From: Diplocarpon mali
Taxonomy: Eukaryota > Ascomycota > Leotiomycetes > Helotiales > Drepanopezizaceae
Length of the DNA: 64,000 nt
NCBI GenBank assembly: GCA_024741835.1
Contig: JAENRP010000079.1
Coordinates: 62,001-126,000 of the forward strand
Direction of reading: 5' to 3'
The notes under the pieces were generated by a model that saw only the letters and a program-made list of their open reading frames with translations, searched no databases and had not been told where the DNA came from. Shown here piece after piece: positions 42,600 to 55,100 of this stretch. The position numbers and the translations under genes are program-made. Position 1 is the first letter of the stretch. The number at the start of each line of letters is the position of its first letter.

Positions 42600-45500
42600 T
42601 CGATAGAGTTAGGATCCTAGAGATCTCTTAGACAAACTAGGAGCTTAAGTGTAGCTTATTAACTAGTATAATTGAAGAACGCTTTCATTAGCCGGATTTT
42701 CTCAACTACTCCTTTTGTAGAAGCGCTATAGGCAGAAGTTAGAAGAGCACTACGCTACCGGAACCCTTTTTCTATAGAACCCCTTTTTGACCGAATTACT
42801 ACTGAAACTAAAATTGGTAAAATGAATTCCCTACTAGCTGGAAGTCAATAGATATAGAATATACCCGGTTCATTTAAGGAACTAGCTTCTATAGGAAGTA
42901 CCCCTACCCTAGCCCCTAGGGCCGGACCTTCCTCTGCTGCTAAGGGCAAGAGACTATAACGCTACAGCCGAGCCAACTGAGATAAACGAGACTTTTCGAA
43001 CTCGAACGTCTTATAAAGAATAGTCTTAGGTTTAAAGGAATCCTTATAACGCTAAGATCAATCTAATCAATAACTGTAAAGCGAGATTAGCAGGATTGCC
43101 TAGGCTATCTCTAGCCTAAAGACCTTAGCTTGTTAAAGCTAAGAAACGGCTTAGCGCATATATCAGACTATTAAGCGAGAATCCACCTACCTTTAATAAA
43201 GCGAGACTCAGCCTCCTTTAGAAGTCGATATAGATATAAAATGGCTAAAAATTCAGCTGACTGAAAAGATTATCCCCTTTAATAATAGAACCTCTCTAAC
43301 GTATAAGCAGTAGTTAGCTTTAGTCCGAGACCGATTGCAAGTCAACGCCGACCTATACCTAAATAAGCGAGCTCGCCGAGCCCTTATTTAGGGATCTACT
43401 ATAGGATAAGCCCGAACGTACCTCGAACCTTAGTACCTCTTGAAGACTAACCCCTTTCGAAACTATTAAGAAATAGTAGAACTGCTAAGCAGTTACTTTT
43501 TAACTAGCTAAGAGGTAGACCTATTCCGATCTACTTTCTACTACCTCTATATAAGGGAAGCTAGTCATTTTAAAGAAACTTTTCCTTAGTTTCAAGCCCG
43601 ATTCTAATCTGCTACAATCTAAGGAGAGGTCTTAAGATCTAAGTAGTTCTTCTTTATATAAAATAAGATTACCCCTTAGCTTAAATCTGCTTGCGCTCTA
43701 GCTAAGGCCTCTTAAGGGAAGGACTATACTATTATAGTCAACCAATTAAACGCCCTTGATGCCGAACGCTAAAGTAACCAACTTCTTAACCCTTCGACTA
43801 GAAGTAAGGCGACCCTAGTATTATACTAGAAGATATCCGGTTCGCTCCTTAATAAGACCGCTCGCAGTCCGAGCACCGGAAGTACCACCCGAGCTTCTAG
43901 AACACTAGCCTCAAAGCCGACTACCCCTTTTCGCCAAGATACGCTAGCTAAGGCTAGTTCTCCTACTTTACCCCTTAAGCAAGCCACCTGCTAGACCTAT
44001 AGTAAAACTAGTTACTATAAGACCGAGTGCCCTTTTACAAGCAAGATCAATGCTTTAAAAGATATAGAGGAAGCTGATCCGACTCTAGACTCAACTAAGA
44101 ATAGGGTCGAAACGGAAGAAGATTAGGAAAACGAAAAGGCCTAGGAAAAGACTCCTACTTAGGCCTGCGAAAGTGCGACTTATCGAAGCTAGATCTTAAC
44201 TCTTTAATAGGAGGGAAGCAATTCCTAACCTCTTATACTATTAGTATAAATGGACTTAGAGTATTATTATCAGCTTTAGCAGATACTAAAGCCTTTGATT
44301 ACCTATTTTTAAATCGTTCCCTTTCTATACATCTTTCAAGAGCGACTGGCTCTAAAATTCTTCCTCTTCTAGCCCCTATTCCTATCTATAGATTTTAAAA
44401 TACTATTCGCGCGTAAGCTACGCACTATATGCGCTTTCACTTGACAATTGATAAAAGGCGTATTTACAACTGCCCTTAGGTTATTCTCGACCTAGGCCAG
44501 CGCGACGCTATTATTAGAGTCAAATGGATACGCCGATTTCGACTGAAACTTAATCCGAAGGAAAACCGATTCGTATGGCCTTTGTATTACCCCCTATCTC
44601 CTCGATTTGCAAAGGAAATTCTTATCCGTCTTCTCCTTTCTAAAGGACTTCGGATCCGATCCGATTATTAAGCTGATATCAATCGCAGAGAATAGGAAAT
44701 AGCTATAGACGAAGCTTAATAGATTAATAAAAGATAGTCTTATATCAATTTAGTAGTCCTAGCTAAGCGCGAGATCCCTATTGCTATTACTAGGCCTGCG
44801 CCTCTACTTATAACTAAGCCAGATTTAGGAAAATAGTCTAATACGAATCGACTATAATCTAACCCTATTCGCAAATGCCTTAAAGCTGCAGTTCCTATTT
44901 ATGAAATTAGTACTAACGCCTTTTATTATAATATAAAGCGTAAGGAGACAGAGTTCTTTCAAACTAGTATTTATAAAGTGGATAGGATTCTAAAGGAAAG
45001 ATATAAGCCTAAGAATCCCGATATCGAAAAGCTAATTAACAATCGACTCTTAAAATAGTACCGATCTCTAAGACAAGCTTTCTTAAAAAGGGATGCAGAT
45101 ACCCTCTCTCCCTATCGGTACTACAATTATAAGATATAGCTAGAAGGGCCCTTGCTTAACGCCTATTTGCCCTTCTACTATTAATCTATTAAGGAGCTTA
45201 AGGTTATAAAGGAGTACTTACTCGAGAATTTAAATAAAGGCTTTATTAAGATAAGTACTAGCCCCTTTGCTTCGCTAGTACTATTTATAAAGAAGGCCGA
45301 CGGTAGCCTCCGATTTTGCATAGACTACTAAAAGCTAAACGCACTAACTCGGAAAGACGCTTACCTAATTCTAAGGATAGACAAGCTTTTAAGGCGAGTA
45401 TCTAAAGCTAAGATTTTTATAAAACTAGATATTCGGGCCGCTTTCAATCGGATATAAATAGACCCTAAATCAAAGGAATATACCACCTTTTAAACAAGGT

Positions 45501-48100
45501 ACGGATCCTATAAATGCAAGGTTCTCCTATTCGGCCTCTATAACAGACCTAGTACTTACTAGCAGTATATAAATGATATTCTTTTAGATTACTTAAATGA
45601 TTTTTATATAGTATATTTAAATGATATTTTAATTTACTTAAAGAATGTTAAGGAGCACTAGGGTCATATCGAAAAGGTACTAAAACGACTCTTAGAGGCT
45701 AGCCTTTAAGTAGATATTAAGAAGTGCGAGTTCTATATTACTCGAACTCAATATCTCAAATACGTTCTAACAACAACCGGGATCGAACTGGACCTTAAAA
45801 AGGTCGAACTGCTACGCAACTAGAGGTACTCAAAAACTGTTATTAAAGTGAAGTCCTACTTAAGATTTTACAGGTTCTATTAACAATTCATTTGCAACTT
45901 TAGGCTAATCGCCAAACCCCTCTTAATTCTGACCCAACCGATAGTACCTTGGAATTAGATAGAAGAGTGCCGAATCGCTTTTAAAGAGCTTTGCAAGCAG
46001 CTACTCTCGATTTAGCGAATTTACCATTTTAACCCCGACTTACTTACAAAGCTAAAAACTGATACTTCTAATAGCGTTATCACTAAAGTACTTTCTTAAT
46101 AATACTCTAATAAGTAATAGTACCCAATTGGCTTCTATTCATATATACTCTTTAGCTATAAACCTAATTAGGAAATATACAATAAGGAACTTTTTACTAT
46201 TATTGAATCCTATTACAAATAGAGACCTAAGCTTATATCACTTAAGGAGCGAGTTAATATTTACTTAGATTACCGCTCCCTTAAGTACTTTATAACTACT
46301 AAGGTTCTAACTGCGAAACAGTACTAATAGATGGAATTCCTATCCGACTTCAATTTTCGAATTGTATACACTCCTAGTAAAGACAATCGGAAGGCCGATA
46401 TTCTTAGCCGCCGAGAGCAGGATATGCCAGTTTATAAGCAAGCGAAGCTAGATAGCCGATCCTAGGTTCTAATTTCCCTAGCCCGGTTAGACCCTTGAAT
46501 TAATACCGAACTAGCTAATAAATTTCTCGCCGAATCTGCCGAAGGCACCCTCGCCTTAATATCAACCGATGATCCCGATTCGACCTCGAATCGACTTAAG
46601 GATTCCTTTAATTTGATCGAGAAGCTTTATTAAGATAACCGCGAATCCTTTTAAGAGATTCGCACCAACCTCCTTAAGAACTACTCCTTAAAAGACAGAT
46701 TGCTTTACTTTAAAAAGCGTCTCTGCATATACTGCAATACTTCCTTATATACTTATCTAATTTAGAAAGCTTATAACTAACCTTTAAGCGCGCATCCTAG
46801 TGGCTTAAAGACCTACTAGCTACTCGCTCCTAAGTACTATTGGGTCAGGATAGGTTCGGACTGCAAAAGATTTATTGCAAATTATAGACCTTATTAATTC
46901 TCATATTCGAAGACTATTAAATAATAAGGCCTCTTGCAGCCTCTCCCTATTCTTAATTATCCTATGCAGCACTTGTGTATAGATTTTAAGGATTTCCCTT
47001 TTAATAAGTATAATTTTGATCGAATCCTGGTTTTTATAGACCGACTTAGTAAGAGCGCTATTACAATTCCTTATTAAAAAGATATTAACGCTTAAGGAAC
47101 TGCCCAATTATTCGTTCAATGGATATATCAATTCGGCCACACTTTAAAGACAATTACCTTAGACCAAGGCCCCTAATTCGTCTCCTCATTTTAGAGAGAG
47201 TTCTACTATATCATTAGTATTAAGATTAAACTCTCTATAGCGTACTATAAAGAGACTAACAGCTAAACGGAGATTATGAATAAGTATATTAATTTAAGGC
47301 TAAGGCCTTTTATTAATTACTATTAAGATAATTAGAGTGAATTGATTCCATTAATAGATCGTACGCAATCGACTCTACCTTACGCTTTAATTAGTATAAC
47401 TCTATATTAGCTTAAGTATAGAGTTGCGCCTTAGATAAGTTAGGACTAGATCTCTTTAAAAACGTCCAGCCTATAGGAGAAATTGAATTAGGCAGAAGCT
47501 AAGCTAGTAGTAGAGAGGATGCATATAGCTTAGGAAGTAGCGAAAGGCAATATAGAACGCACCTAAGAGAAAATGCGTAAGTCTACGAATTAATACTAAA
47601 AGGAGATTAATTAGAAACCTAAAGATATAGTCTACCTCTTGATAAAAAATCTTAAGAACTACTACCTTAGTAGGAAACTGGCCAATTAATAGGATAGTCC
47701 TTTTAAGGTTCTTAAGAAGGTAGGCAATTTATATTAGATCAAGCTGCTTATAGGTTTTATAATATATAATATCTTTGCACTAGAGCTACTATTTAAAGAT
47801 CTGTAGAACCTTTTACTAGGTTAGGAATAACCCTGGCCTATTGTAGAAAAGATTGCTAAGTAAGAAGAGTATAAAGTATCTAAGATACTAAGTATACGCC
47901 TATCTTAAAGAAAGCTAAAGTACTAGGTTAAATAGACTGGTTATAACTCCGATTCAAGTTAATATTACGCCTTAAATTTTACAGGATCCTTATATAAGAT
48001 TCGCGACTTTCATTAGACCAATCCTACGAAGCTAAGACCACCTTAGAACCTATAAGCTTGGCTAAAGGCTTAGGAAAGTGGTATAGATGATTATAGTCAC
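42600..48100 (+). pseudogene. gag-pol remnant of the inner Gypsy element
   Basis: The gag zinc knuckle is at about 43.98-44.04 kb (ATC-stop-TYSKTSYYKTECP, His and Cys changed to Tyr). A protease-like ADTKAFDYLF is at about 44.28 kb. Reverse transcriptase is at 45.25-45.8 kb ([35 protein letters not shown] where YLDD is expected). RNase H is at 46.05-46.4 kb (NFRIVYTPSKDNRKADILSR). Integrase is at 46.75-47.4 kb (LCIDFKDFPFN, RILVFIDRLSKSAITIPY, TLDQGP). Dozens of TAA and TAG codons interrupt it. Confidence 0.85.
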
Positions 48101-48146
48101 TTAGAAGATAATAGGCCAGACGCGAAATAAGTTGGTAAACAAATCT

Positions 48147-48210
48147 NNNNNNNNNNNNNNNNNNNNNNNNNNNNNNNNNNNNNNNNNNNNNNNNNNNNNN
48201 NNNNNNNNNN
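48147..48210. other. assembly gap (64 N)
   Basis: Undetermined bases between the integrase end and the antisense frame. The real size is unknown. Confidence 1.
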
Positions 48211-49255
48211 AAAATAATAAAAATAGAAAAATAATAACACCAGGCCAACTGCCCCCTCCCCTTATAACTCCTCCAACCCCTCCTCCTCTGCGCTTAAGGA
48301 GACAAGCTCCAACTCCGTTCTAGAGCTAGAGCTCGCCTCCTAAATACGCCCCCGCTTGGAACGACCTTGACCTCCTCCTCTTACCGCTGCTAGCGCCGCC
48401 CTACTAGCCGCTGCGCCTGACGCTACCCTTACTACTACAAGCCTCCCTCCCCTTATAAGAGACTCCGCCGCTATAGCAGTCCGCTCTACTAACGCGGTAA
48501 TAGACCTTAAGAGGCCTAGCATAGTTCGGCTAGATTGCTCTAACCTTGCTAGCTAGGACTTAATAAGGTCGCCGCGCTCCTATTAGAAAGTCAGCGGTTA
48601 ATTTGATACTGATTCGGGTTTAACTTATAGCAACTATCGCCTAGATCCCCTTTAGCTGGCTTGCTATAGCCTTAGCTATAAAGCGGAGCTCTGCAAGGCT
48701 AGCACGCTTTAGTTAGGAGCAGCTAGTCAGAGCCTTTGCGCTAGCTACTAGTAAGAGGTTGACGAGAATCTGGGCGCGCTAGACCGCCTTCTAATAGAGC
48801 ATCTCGCGGTTCCCCGCCGAAACCGCACGCACATCTTTATCGTCGCTATTATCATCTTCCTCTTGCTATTAAGGAGTCTCCTCCTGCCACTCCTCAAGGG
48901 CTGCAGATAGCGCTGCAAACTCCTTACTAATATAAGAGGGAAGCTATAAATAAGTGTTAGCGTGACTAAGTCTTTAGACTCAATTTGGGATACTTATAGA
49001 AATGCACTCCGCCTTCTGCTCTTAGCATTAGTAGCACTTCTTATTACGCTTTGATTTAAACTCGCACTTATGCGTGATATTACGTATAAGGCGCCGCATA
49101 TACCAGTAATAATAAACGCAGTAGGCCACCGCAAGGGCGCCCGATAGCAGGGGAATTAGCACTACGCGTATTAGACGCGATTCGACCTTAGATTAAGGCA
49201 AACTTACTTATAGTAGTTAGTAGTAGTAGTAGTAATTGTTTCTATTACTATGCAT
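48211..49255 (-). pseudogene. antisense accessory reading frame in the inner Gypsy element
   Basis: Between integrase and the 3' LTR, the minus strand reads as a long protein-like frame from an ATG at 49255, broken only by stops of the RIP type (TAG, TAA, TGA at would-be Gln or Arg codons). It has a hydrophobic segment (VVLIPLLSGALAVAYCVYYY), then four cysteines spaced 10, 2 and 6 residues apart (codons near 49066, 49036, 49027, 49006) in a Lys/Arg-rich context. An acidic stretch (QEEDDNSDDKD) and amphipathic helices follow. After about 48.63 kb the coding character continues in another frame (TMLGLLRSITALVERTAIAA), implying an intron or indel. It runs toward the 64-N gap, so the end is unknown. 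Confidence 0.55.
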
Positions 49256-49490
49256 TAGCCCTGCGCTATAGTAGTAGGAGTAAGGGACCTATACGATTAT
49301 ATACGGTTATTATACTAAGGAAGGAAGATCCTACAGAGGGAAAAATAAATTTAAGTGCATGACGCAACTTACGCTAAATCAAATATAGAATAGTACTATT
49401 TGTATAATAATGCGCTAAGTATATTATTATATAAAAATTATTATAACCTATTAACGCTTGTAGGCAAGCGTTCTTAAAGGGGGGGGGTAG

Positions 49491-49797
49491 TATAACGGCT
49501 GCACCTCCACTTAGTGCAATTACTTAGGAGTACGGTATTCTAAGGTTTCGCAATCTCGATTCGATACAGGGTTTTCTCAAATCAACCCTGAAGGTGCAAA
49601 AGGATATTCTTATATAATATCACATAAGTGGGCAATAGAGCTCCTAGCTGCTATATATATAAGGAAGAAGGGCTCTCCCCTAAGGAGGGTTCTCTAACTT
49701 CTTCGTTTCCTTCGTATTAGACCTATAGAATACGCCTTTTGCACCACTTCTTGCTCCCATACTTGATCTCGCACTTCGGCGGTTCTATGTCGTTACA
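49491..49797 (+). repeat. 3' LTR of the inner Gypsy element
   Basis: It starts TATAACGGCTGCACC (TG changed to TA) and ends CGTTACA, the same length as the 5' copy, and is followed by GAGTA. Confidence 0.93.
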
Positions 49798-51618
49798 GAG
49801 TAGAGCCTTAACCTTAAACTCTAAAGTTAGTAGCATTTTATTAAAGGAATATGCTTAGCTTTTAAGTAGGCAAGCTAAGCTTAATAGTTATATTAAGGAT
49901 ATGAGACTAGTAGAGCTTAAGTCACTAGTTTATAAGGTAGATAGTCTTAAGTTAAAGGAAGAGAGCGAGAATTCTCCTAATGTCTATTTAAATGCGGCCG
50001 GAGCTAGGGCTAAGAAGAGGGTCAGAGTTTAAACCCTAAGCGAAGAGGAAGTCTCTATAGATAAAGAAGCTAAGGTAGTTTATTAACCCTTTTTAAGGAT
50101 AAAGGTAAAGGATAGAGAAAGAAAGCTTAAATAGCTTAAGGAGATTATAAAGAGGGAAGGATTAGGACCTATAAACTACTAGGCATTAATAGAGCGAATC
50201 CAGGTCCCTTTGAATCTACTAGAGTTTATATAGACTTCTTCTAAAGGCGCTAAGGAGTTTAGAAAGCTATCGACTTATAAGAATTAAAAGAAGAGCGCTA
50301 AGAAATCGATACCCTCTGTTAACCTACCTATATTGAAGAAGGCGGAATTAGGAATATTACTGCATCGAAATACAGTTATCAGAGCTTAGCTAGCCCAAAT
50401 TGCCCTATAGATCTATTTGGATAATAAGACTTAAAAGATTCCCGCTACTATTAGGGTTAAGGAGGAGGGAAAAACAGCTATTATAAATTTGCTATTAAGT
50501 ATATGCTTTGCGGATTAAGGGTCCGATATCCTAATTATATCGCCTGCTTTATAGCAGAAGTTGAGACTGAAGAAGGAGACCTTAAACTTATAAGGCTTCT
50601 CTAGAGTCAGCTATAGAATAGCAGATAGGCAAATGCATCGCTTAGATAGTTTTATCTCCTTTAATATAGGAGTTAATAACATTTGGCGAAAGGTCTACTT
50701 ATTTATATAACCTAGCACTAGGCTAAAGGATATAGAGTTGAGTCTTCTACTAAGACTCCCTTAGCTATATATAGTCTTTATTAAAATGGATATTTGCAAA
50801 AGCTCTTTAGTTATTAAAGGGACTAGAATAAAAAAGCCTATAATACTTTAAGGGCCTTTTTACAAGCTATCTAAACCCTTGAACTTTATTCTATATCTAA
50901 AGGCCGTCTTTTAAAGGAGCATTAAGAACCTTATAATTAAGTTTAAAGATAGCGACTTTGATTAAGGTATAACTGATAAAGACTAAGATAGTAATACCTT
51001 ATCTAAGTCTAAAGAAGATATAGATATATTAGATTTAAGGTCTGCGATTAACCTAAAGGTATTATATACTGCGGCTAAGTTAAAAAACTGAATTACCTAG
51101 AATGCCTTATAAAGGGCGTTACAAATACTATAATGCTAAACCTAGTATTTAGCAGATTTAAGGGCGAATCTAGTTATAAGGGGATTGAGATAGATAAGTT
51201 ATTAGCCCTACTAAAGCTACTTTAACCTAGAAAAGGGCAGGCTCTACTATAAGCTAGAAGTAACTACTTAGGATCTTAGAGTGCCAGAATCATACTATAA
51301 CCTTTAGCTCTGCTAGGCCTTTTAACTATATTATCAAATCATGCGAGTATTAGCAGCCTAACGAAGAATCTAAGGTATTATATAAAGCGTAGGATTATAC
51401 GACTGCCTTTAAAAGAAGTCTTAAAGGATGTCTTAAAAGCTTAGGTGAAGTTATCGGCATTAAACTTTAGATCTTATATACCCTTTAAGCAGTTAAGAGT
51501 AGTGCAATAGCTCCTTTATATATATTATTAAGTTAATTTTATAAGTCTTAAAGACTTGCCTTATATTAACTTATATATCTATAAAGTTAGAATCCTAGAA
51601 GACGCTTAGCTAATAGCA
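49798..51618 (+). pseudogene. gag end, protease and start of pol of the outer element
   Basis: This continues directly from 42204 once the inner Gypsy element is removed. A retropepsin-like stretch is readable at about 50.5 kb (GSDILIISPAL in place of the family's D-T/S-G-S-D), then SFISFNIGVNNIWRKVYL. Stops interrupt all frames. The frame is split again by the Copia insertion at 51624. Confidence 0.65.
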
Positions 51619-51623
51619 GATAA

Positions 51624-51818
51624 TATTAAGCTTAAATGAGTCGGCGCAGTAGGTATAGGAAACTTCTAAAGGTCGATAGTTGATATATTAGTAAGAGTTA
51701 GGGAAGGAAGGTTACCCCTTTCTTCCCTTTAGCTATATATATATCAATATCCTACTGATTAAGCAGTAGGGTTATATGATAATATATTAGAGTAATAGCT
51801 ATATTACTTATCTTAATA
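51624..51818 (-). repeat. LTR of the Copia element (3' by its own orientation)
   Basis: Begins TATTAAGCTTAAATGAGTCG and ends ATCTTAATA. It pairs over its full length with 57528-57722, with mostly transition differences. Confidence 0.92.
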
Positions 51819-51959
51819 CCCCTATTTAGACCTTATTCCGATTGACCTGCAGTTAGGAAAATAATAACTATCCTTTTGCGCTAATCCAATTCCTAAGTAT
51901 CTCTTTAAATTAAAAACAATCAATTAATAGCAACCTCTATTGAAATCACCAATCCTACT

Positions 51960-52130
51960 TATAGGGTAGGATTAGGAGTCAAATTTCCTAAAAGATATTC
52001 CTTTATAAAACTATATAACTTAACTTGCGGTTTAGGCCTAGGAGTCGATTTAAAAACTTTCCTTTATAAGACTATATGACTTAACTCGCAAGGCGGGCCT
52101 AGGAGTCGTCCTTAAGCCTACTAAGCCCCT
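51960..52130. repeat. degenerate tandem repeat with TAGGAGTC core near the Copia 3' end
   Basis: Two to three units of about 65 bases contain TTTCCTTTATAA(A/G)ACTATAT and CCTAGGAGTCG. They resemble the minisatellite at 55200-55520. Confidence 0.7.
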
Positions 52131-52139
52131 ACTATCTTC

Positions 52140-55100
52140 TATAACCCTAGTATATCTTTAAACGCTTCGAACTTTGCAACTATCTTTAGTGGCTTTATAA
52201 ATCCATCTACTACTATTTGATTAATTAGGATATAGGTAATCGATAACTTGTTCTTTATAATAAGGTTACAGATAAAGTAGTAGGCAATATCGATATATTT
52301 CAATCACTTATATAAGTATAGGTTCTTTGCAAGTGTAATCGCTCTTATATTATCTACTTAAAGATTAATATAGTTCCTATCTTATTTAATATACTTAGCA
52401 AAACCTATATCTTTTAAAACTTAAGCGATTTATAATCCTTACTTATAATTTAATAATATTAATATATATTCGGCCTTAGTACTTGCAGTAGCTACTAATT
52501 TCTGCTTCCTACTTCCTTATAATATAGGTCTACTATATAGTACTATTACGCTTTTAGATATACTTTTCCGACCTTTTATATTTGCCTAGTTAGAATCGGT
52601 ATATACCTTAAGCTTTGCGCTTATATATTTTATTAGTCTGTATTTTACCTTTTATATAATTATCAATCGAAGGTACCTTTTAAGTCGCTTGACTGCATTC
52701 TTATATTAAATCGTCAGATCCTTTAAGTTCTGATTAAGTTACTTAATAATAAAGGCGATATTTAGTCTTATATATACTATAGTATATATAATCGCTTTAA
52801 TATCCTATTAGTACTTTTTTAAATCTCCTCTTTACTTATTTTTATTAATAGGCTTTAACTTATTATACTTTCCTTCGATTGGAGTACGCTTTAGCTTAAA
52901 GTTAAGAGCATAAGTAGAGAGTCCTATTCGGTCTAGGATCTTCTTAATATACTACTCTTAATTTAACTAGAGTTCTTAAGTAGAGTAGTTCCTTATAACG
53001 CAGATGCTAAGGATCTTATAAATTCCCCCTAGATCCTTAGTATTAAAACGTTTCTGAATTGTTATAAAGAACCAATCTAATTAAGTAGTTGTTTTCGCAG
53101 CTATAGTAATATTGTTAATATATAAAAGTAACTTGATTCTACGCTTAGTATAGGTAAAAAGACAAGGGTTAGCTAGGCTTTAAACGAATCCTATTTCTAT
53201 TAGAGTAGAGCTGTATAAGAGGTTCTAATTATAAGCTGATTATTTAAGCCTATAGATACTGCAGAGTATATAAAGAGAATGGCTAGCGTATATAAGAATA
53301 CTATTAGGTTAAGAGAGAAAAATCCATTCTTTTATAATCGCTTTAGTAAATGCATTTTTAATATCGTACTATCTGCATTCAAGGTCCTTAGCAGCTACTA
53401 TTGCTATAAATATGCAAAGGGTATTTATACAAACTATTAGCGCAAACGTATCGAAGTAGTCTTTTCCATACTATTAGGAGAAGCCCTTAGCTATAAGCCT
53501 TGCCTTATAACATTCTAAGGTCCTATCTGCATATATCTTAATTATAAAAACCCACTTTGTTAAAACCAGGTTTATATCCTTTAGCATCAGTTCCTCTATT
53601 TATATACTATTTGTAATAAAAGAGCTTATCTCCTTTTAAATTGCCTTATTCTATATTATTCTATTCTTTAGGTTATTAATAGCTTTGTTATACGTCTTTA
53701 GAAGAGAGATTTTCATTATCCCCCTAGTAGCTAGGAATGTATTATCTTTGTTAAAGCTTTATTAAAGTTCAAACTTATAGATCTTATGCGCTATTATAGC
53801 CTAGATACGCTTAGATTCGCATTTATCTAAAGCGTCTTTTAGTTCTAAGTCTCTATTCCTTTTCAAAGGCGTAGGTTTAGCTATAGGTTCTATAAGCTTA
53901 TTATCTAAGGAACCGCTTTCTAGTAGTAGAGGCTTATTATTACTTATACCTATTTTAGGAACATCCTTTACTATAGGTGCTTTAACTAAAGGGATAATAA
54001 TATTAAAGTTATTTTATACTTTAGGCAGTTCGTAGATAATAGGAATAATCTATTCGGCCTTTAGGCAACTAATAGGTCGTCGATCAGTAGGTGCGCTTAA
54101 TATACCTAAGCTAAGAGAGAGGGGTTGTTAGTTCGGCTTAATAGTATTACTATTAAGTAGTATACCTTGCGAATCTCTAGTTATATAAAGCTTTAAGGAC
54201 AGCTCCTTCCTATTTTAAGATTTGTCGAACTTATTTATTAAAGATGTAATTACTCACTTTAGATCTGGCGCATATACTATCTATTATTTTATTATCTATT
54301 TAATATACTTAACAAATATATACTCTCTACCTCAGTCTATTAGCTTCTTACTCTTTATACCTATAGGTTAGGACTTTAAGCTAATATAAGAGTAGTAGAT
54401 GCTTTTAAAGACGCAGATATAGTCTAAGCTTAGTTTCTATCCGAAATATGCCTTATATAGCGATATTCGGATACTATTAACTATTAGTCTACTACTTATT
54501 CTATTTTATAAGTATATATCTACCTTAACCGCAAGGTCTTAGAATTCCAATAGTAGGTCAGCATCTTGTAATAGAGCGCAATAGTCAGTCTCTACTTATT
54601 AAATGCTTCGCTTAGCGATACTATTTTAATAAGAACCTTTATATATTATAATTAGTTTATAATAAACTCCTTATTTTGCCTATTTATTAAGCTTTGCCCT
54701 AATCTCTAATGCATTATTAGACCTAATAGCTATTAGCTTTAATTAGGTCTAGCGTTCCTCTATCACTTTCTAAGTTTCCAGCTTTTCTATAAGCTTAAAT
54801 TTAGTCTTAATGCAAATGGTCTATATCTATTAAATAGAGTTATCTACTATTTAAGAAAACCAATTATTTCCTTTAATTAAGGTTATAAATAGTTTAATAG
54901 TATTAATAGATATTAGCGCTAGTATCGAATCTTTCTATAGATTAAGCTTAATTTGCGTCCGATTTTAAAGTTTTATTAGCTTGCAAATTTAGTATACTAG
55001 GCGATCCTTTAGTACTTAGATCTTCCGTTTTAAGGTTAAGACCTTATATAGGCCCTTTAATTTCTTTAATCTTAAATGCGCGAATCTTCTATATATTAGC

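Larger units (their letters stand above)
42205..49797 (+). mobile_element. inner Ty3/Gypsy retrotransposon, RIP-degraded
   Basis: This has two 307-bp LTRs (42207-42513, 49491-49797) with terminal TGTAACG..CGTTACA, and the duplication GAGTA at 42200-42204 and 49798-49802. A polypurine tract (a run of G after AAA) sits just before the 3' LTR. Plus-strand order is gag with zinc knuckle, protease, reverse transcriptase, RNase H, integrase. Two extra bases (AG) between duplication and LTR on both sides leave a 2-base uncertainty. A 64-N gap lies at 48147-48210. Confidence 0.93.
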
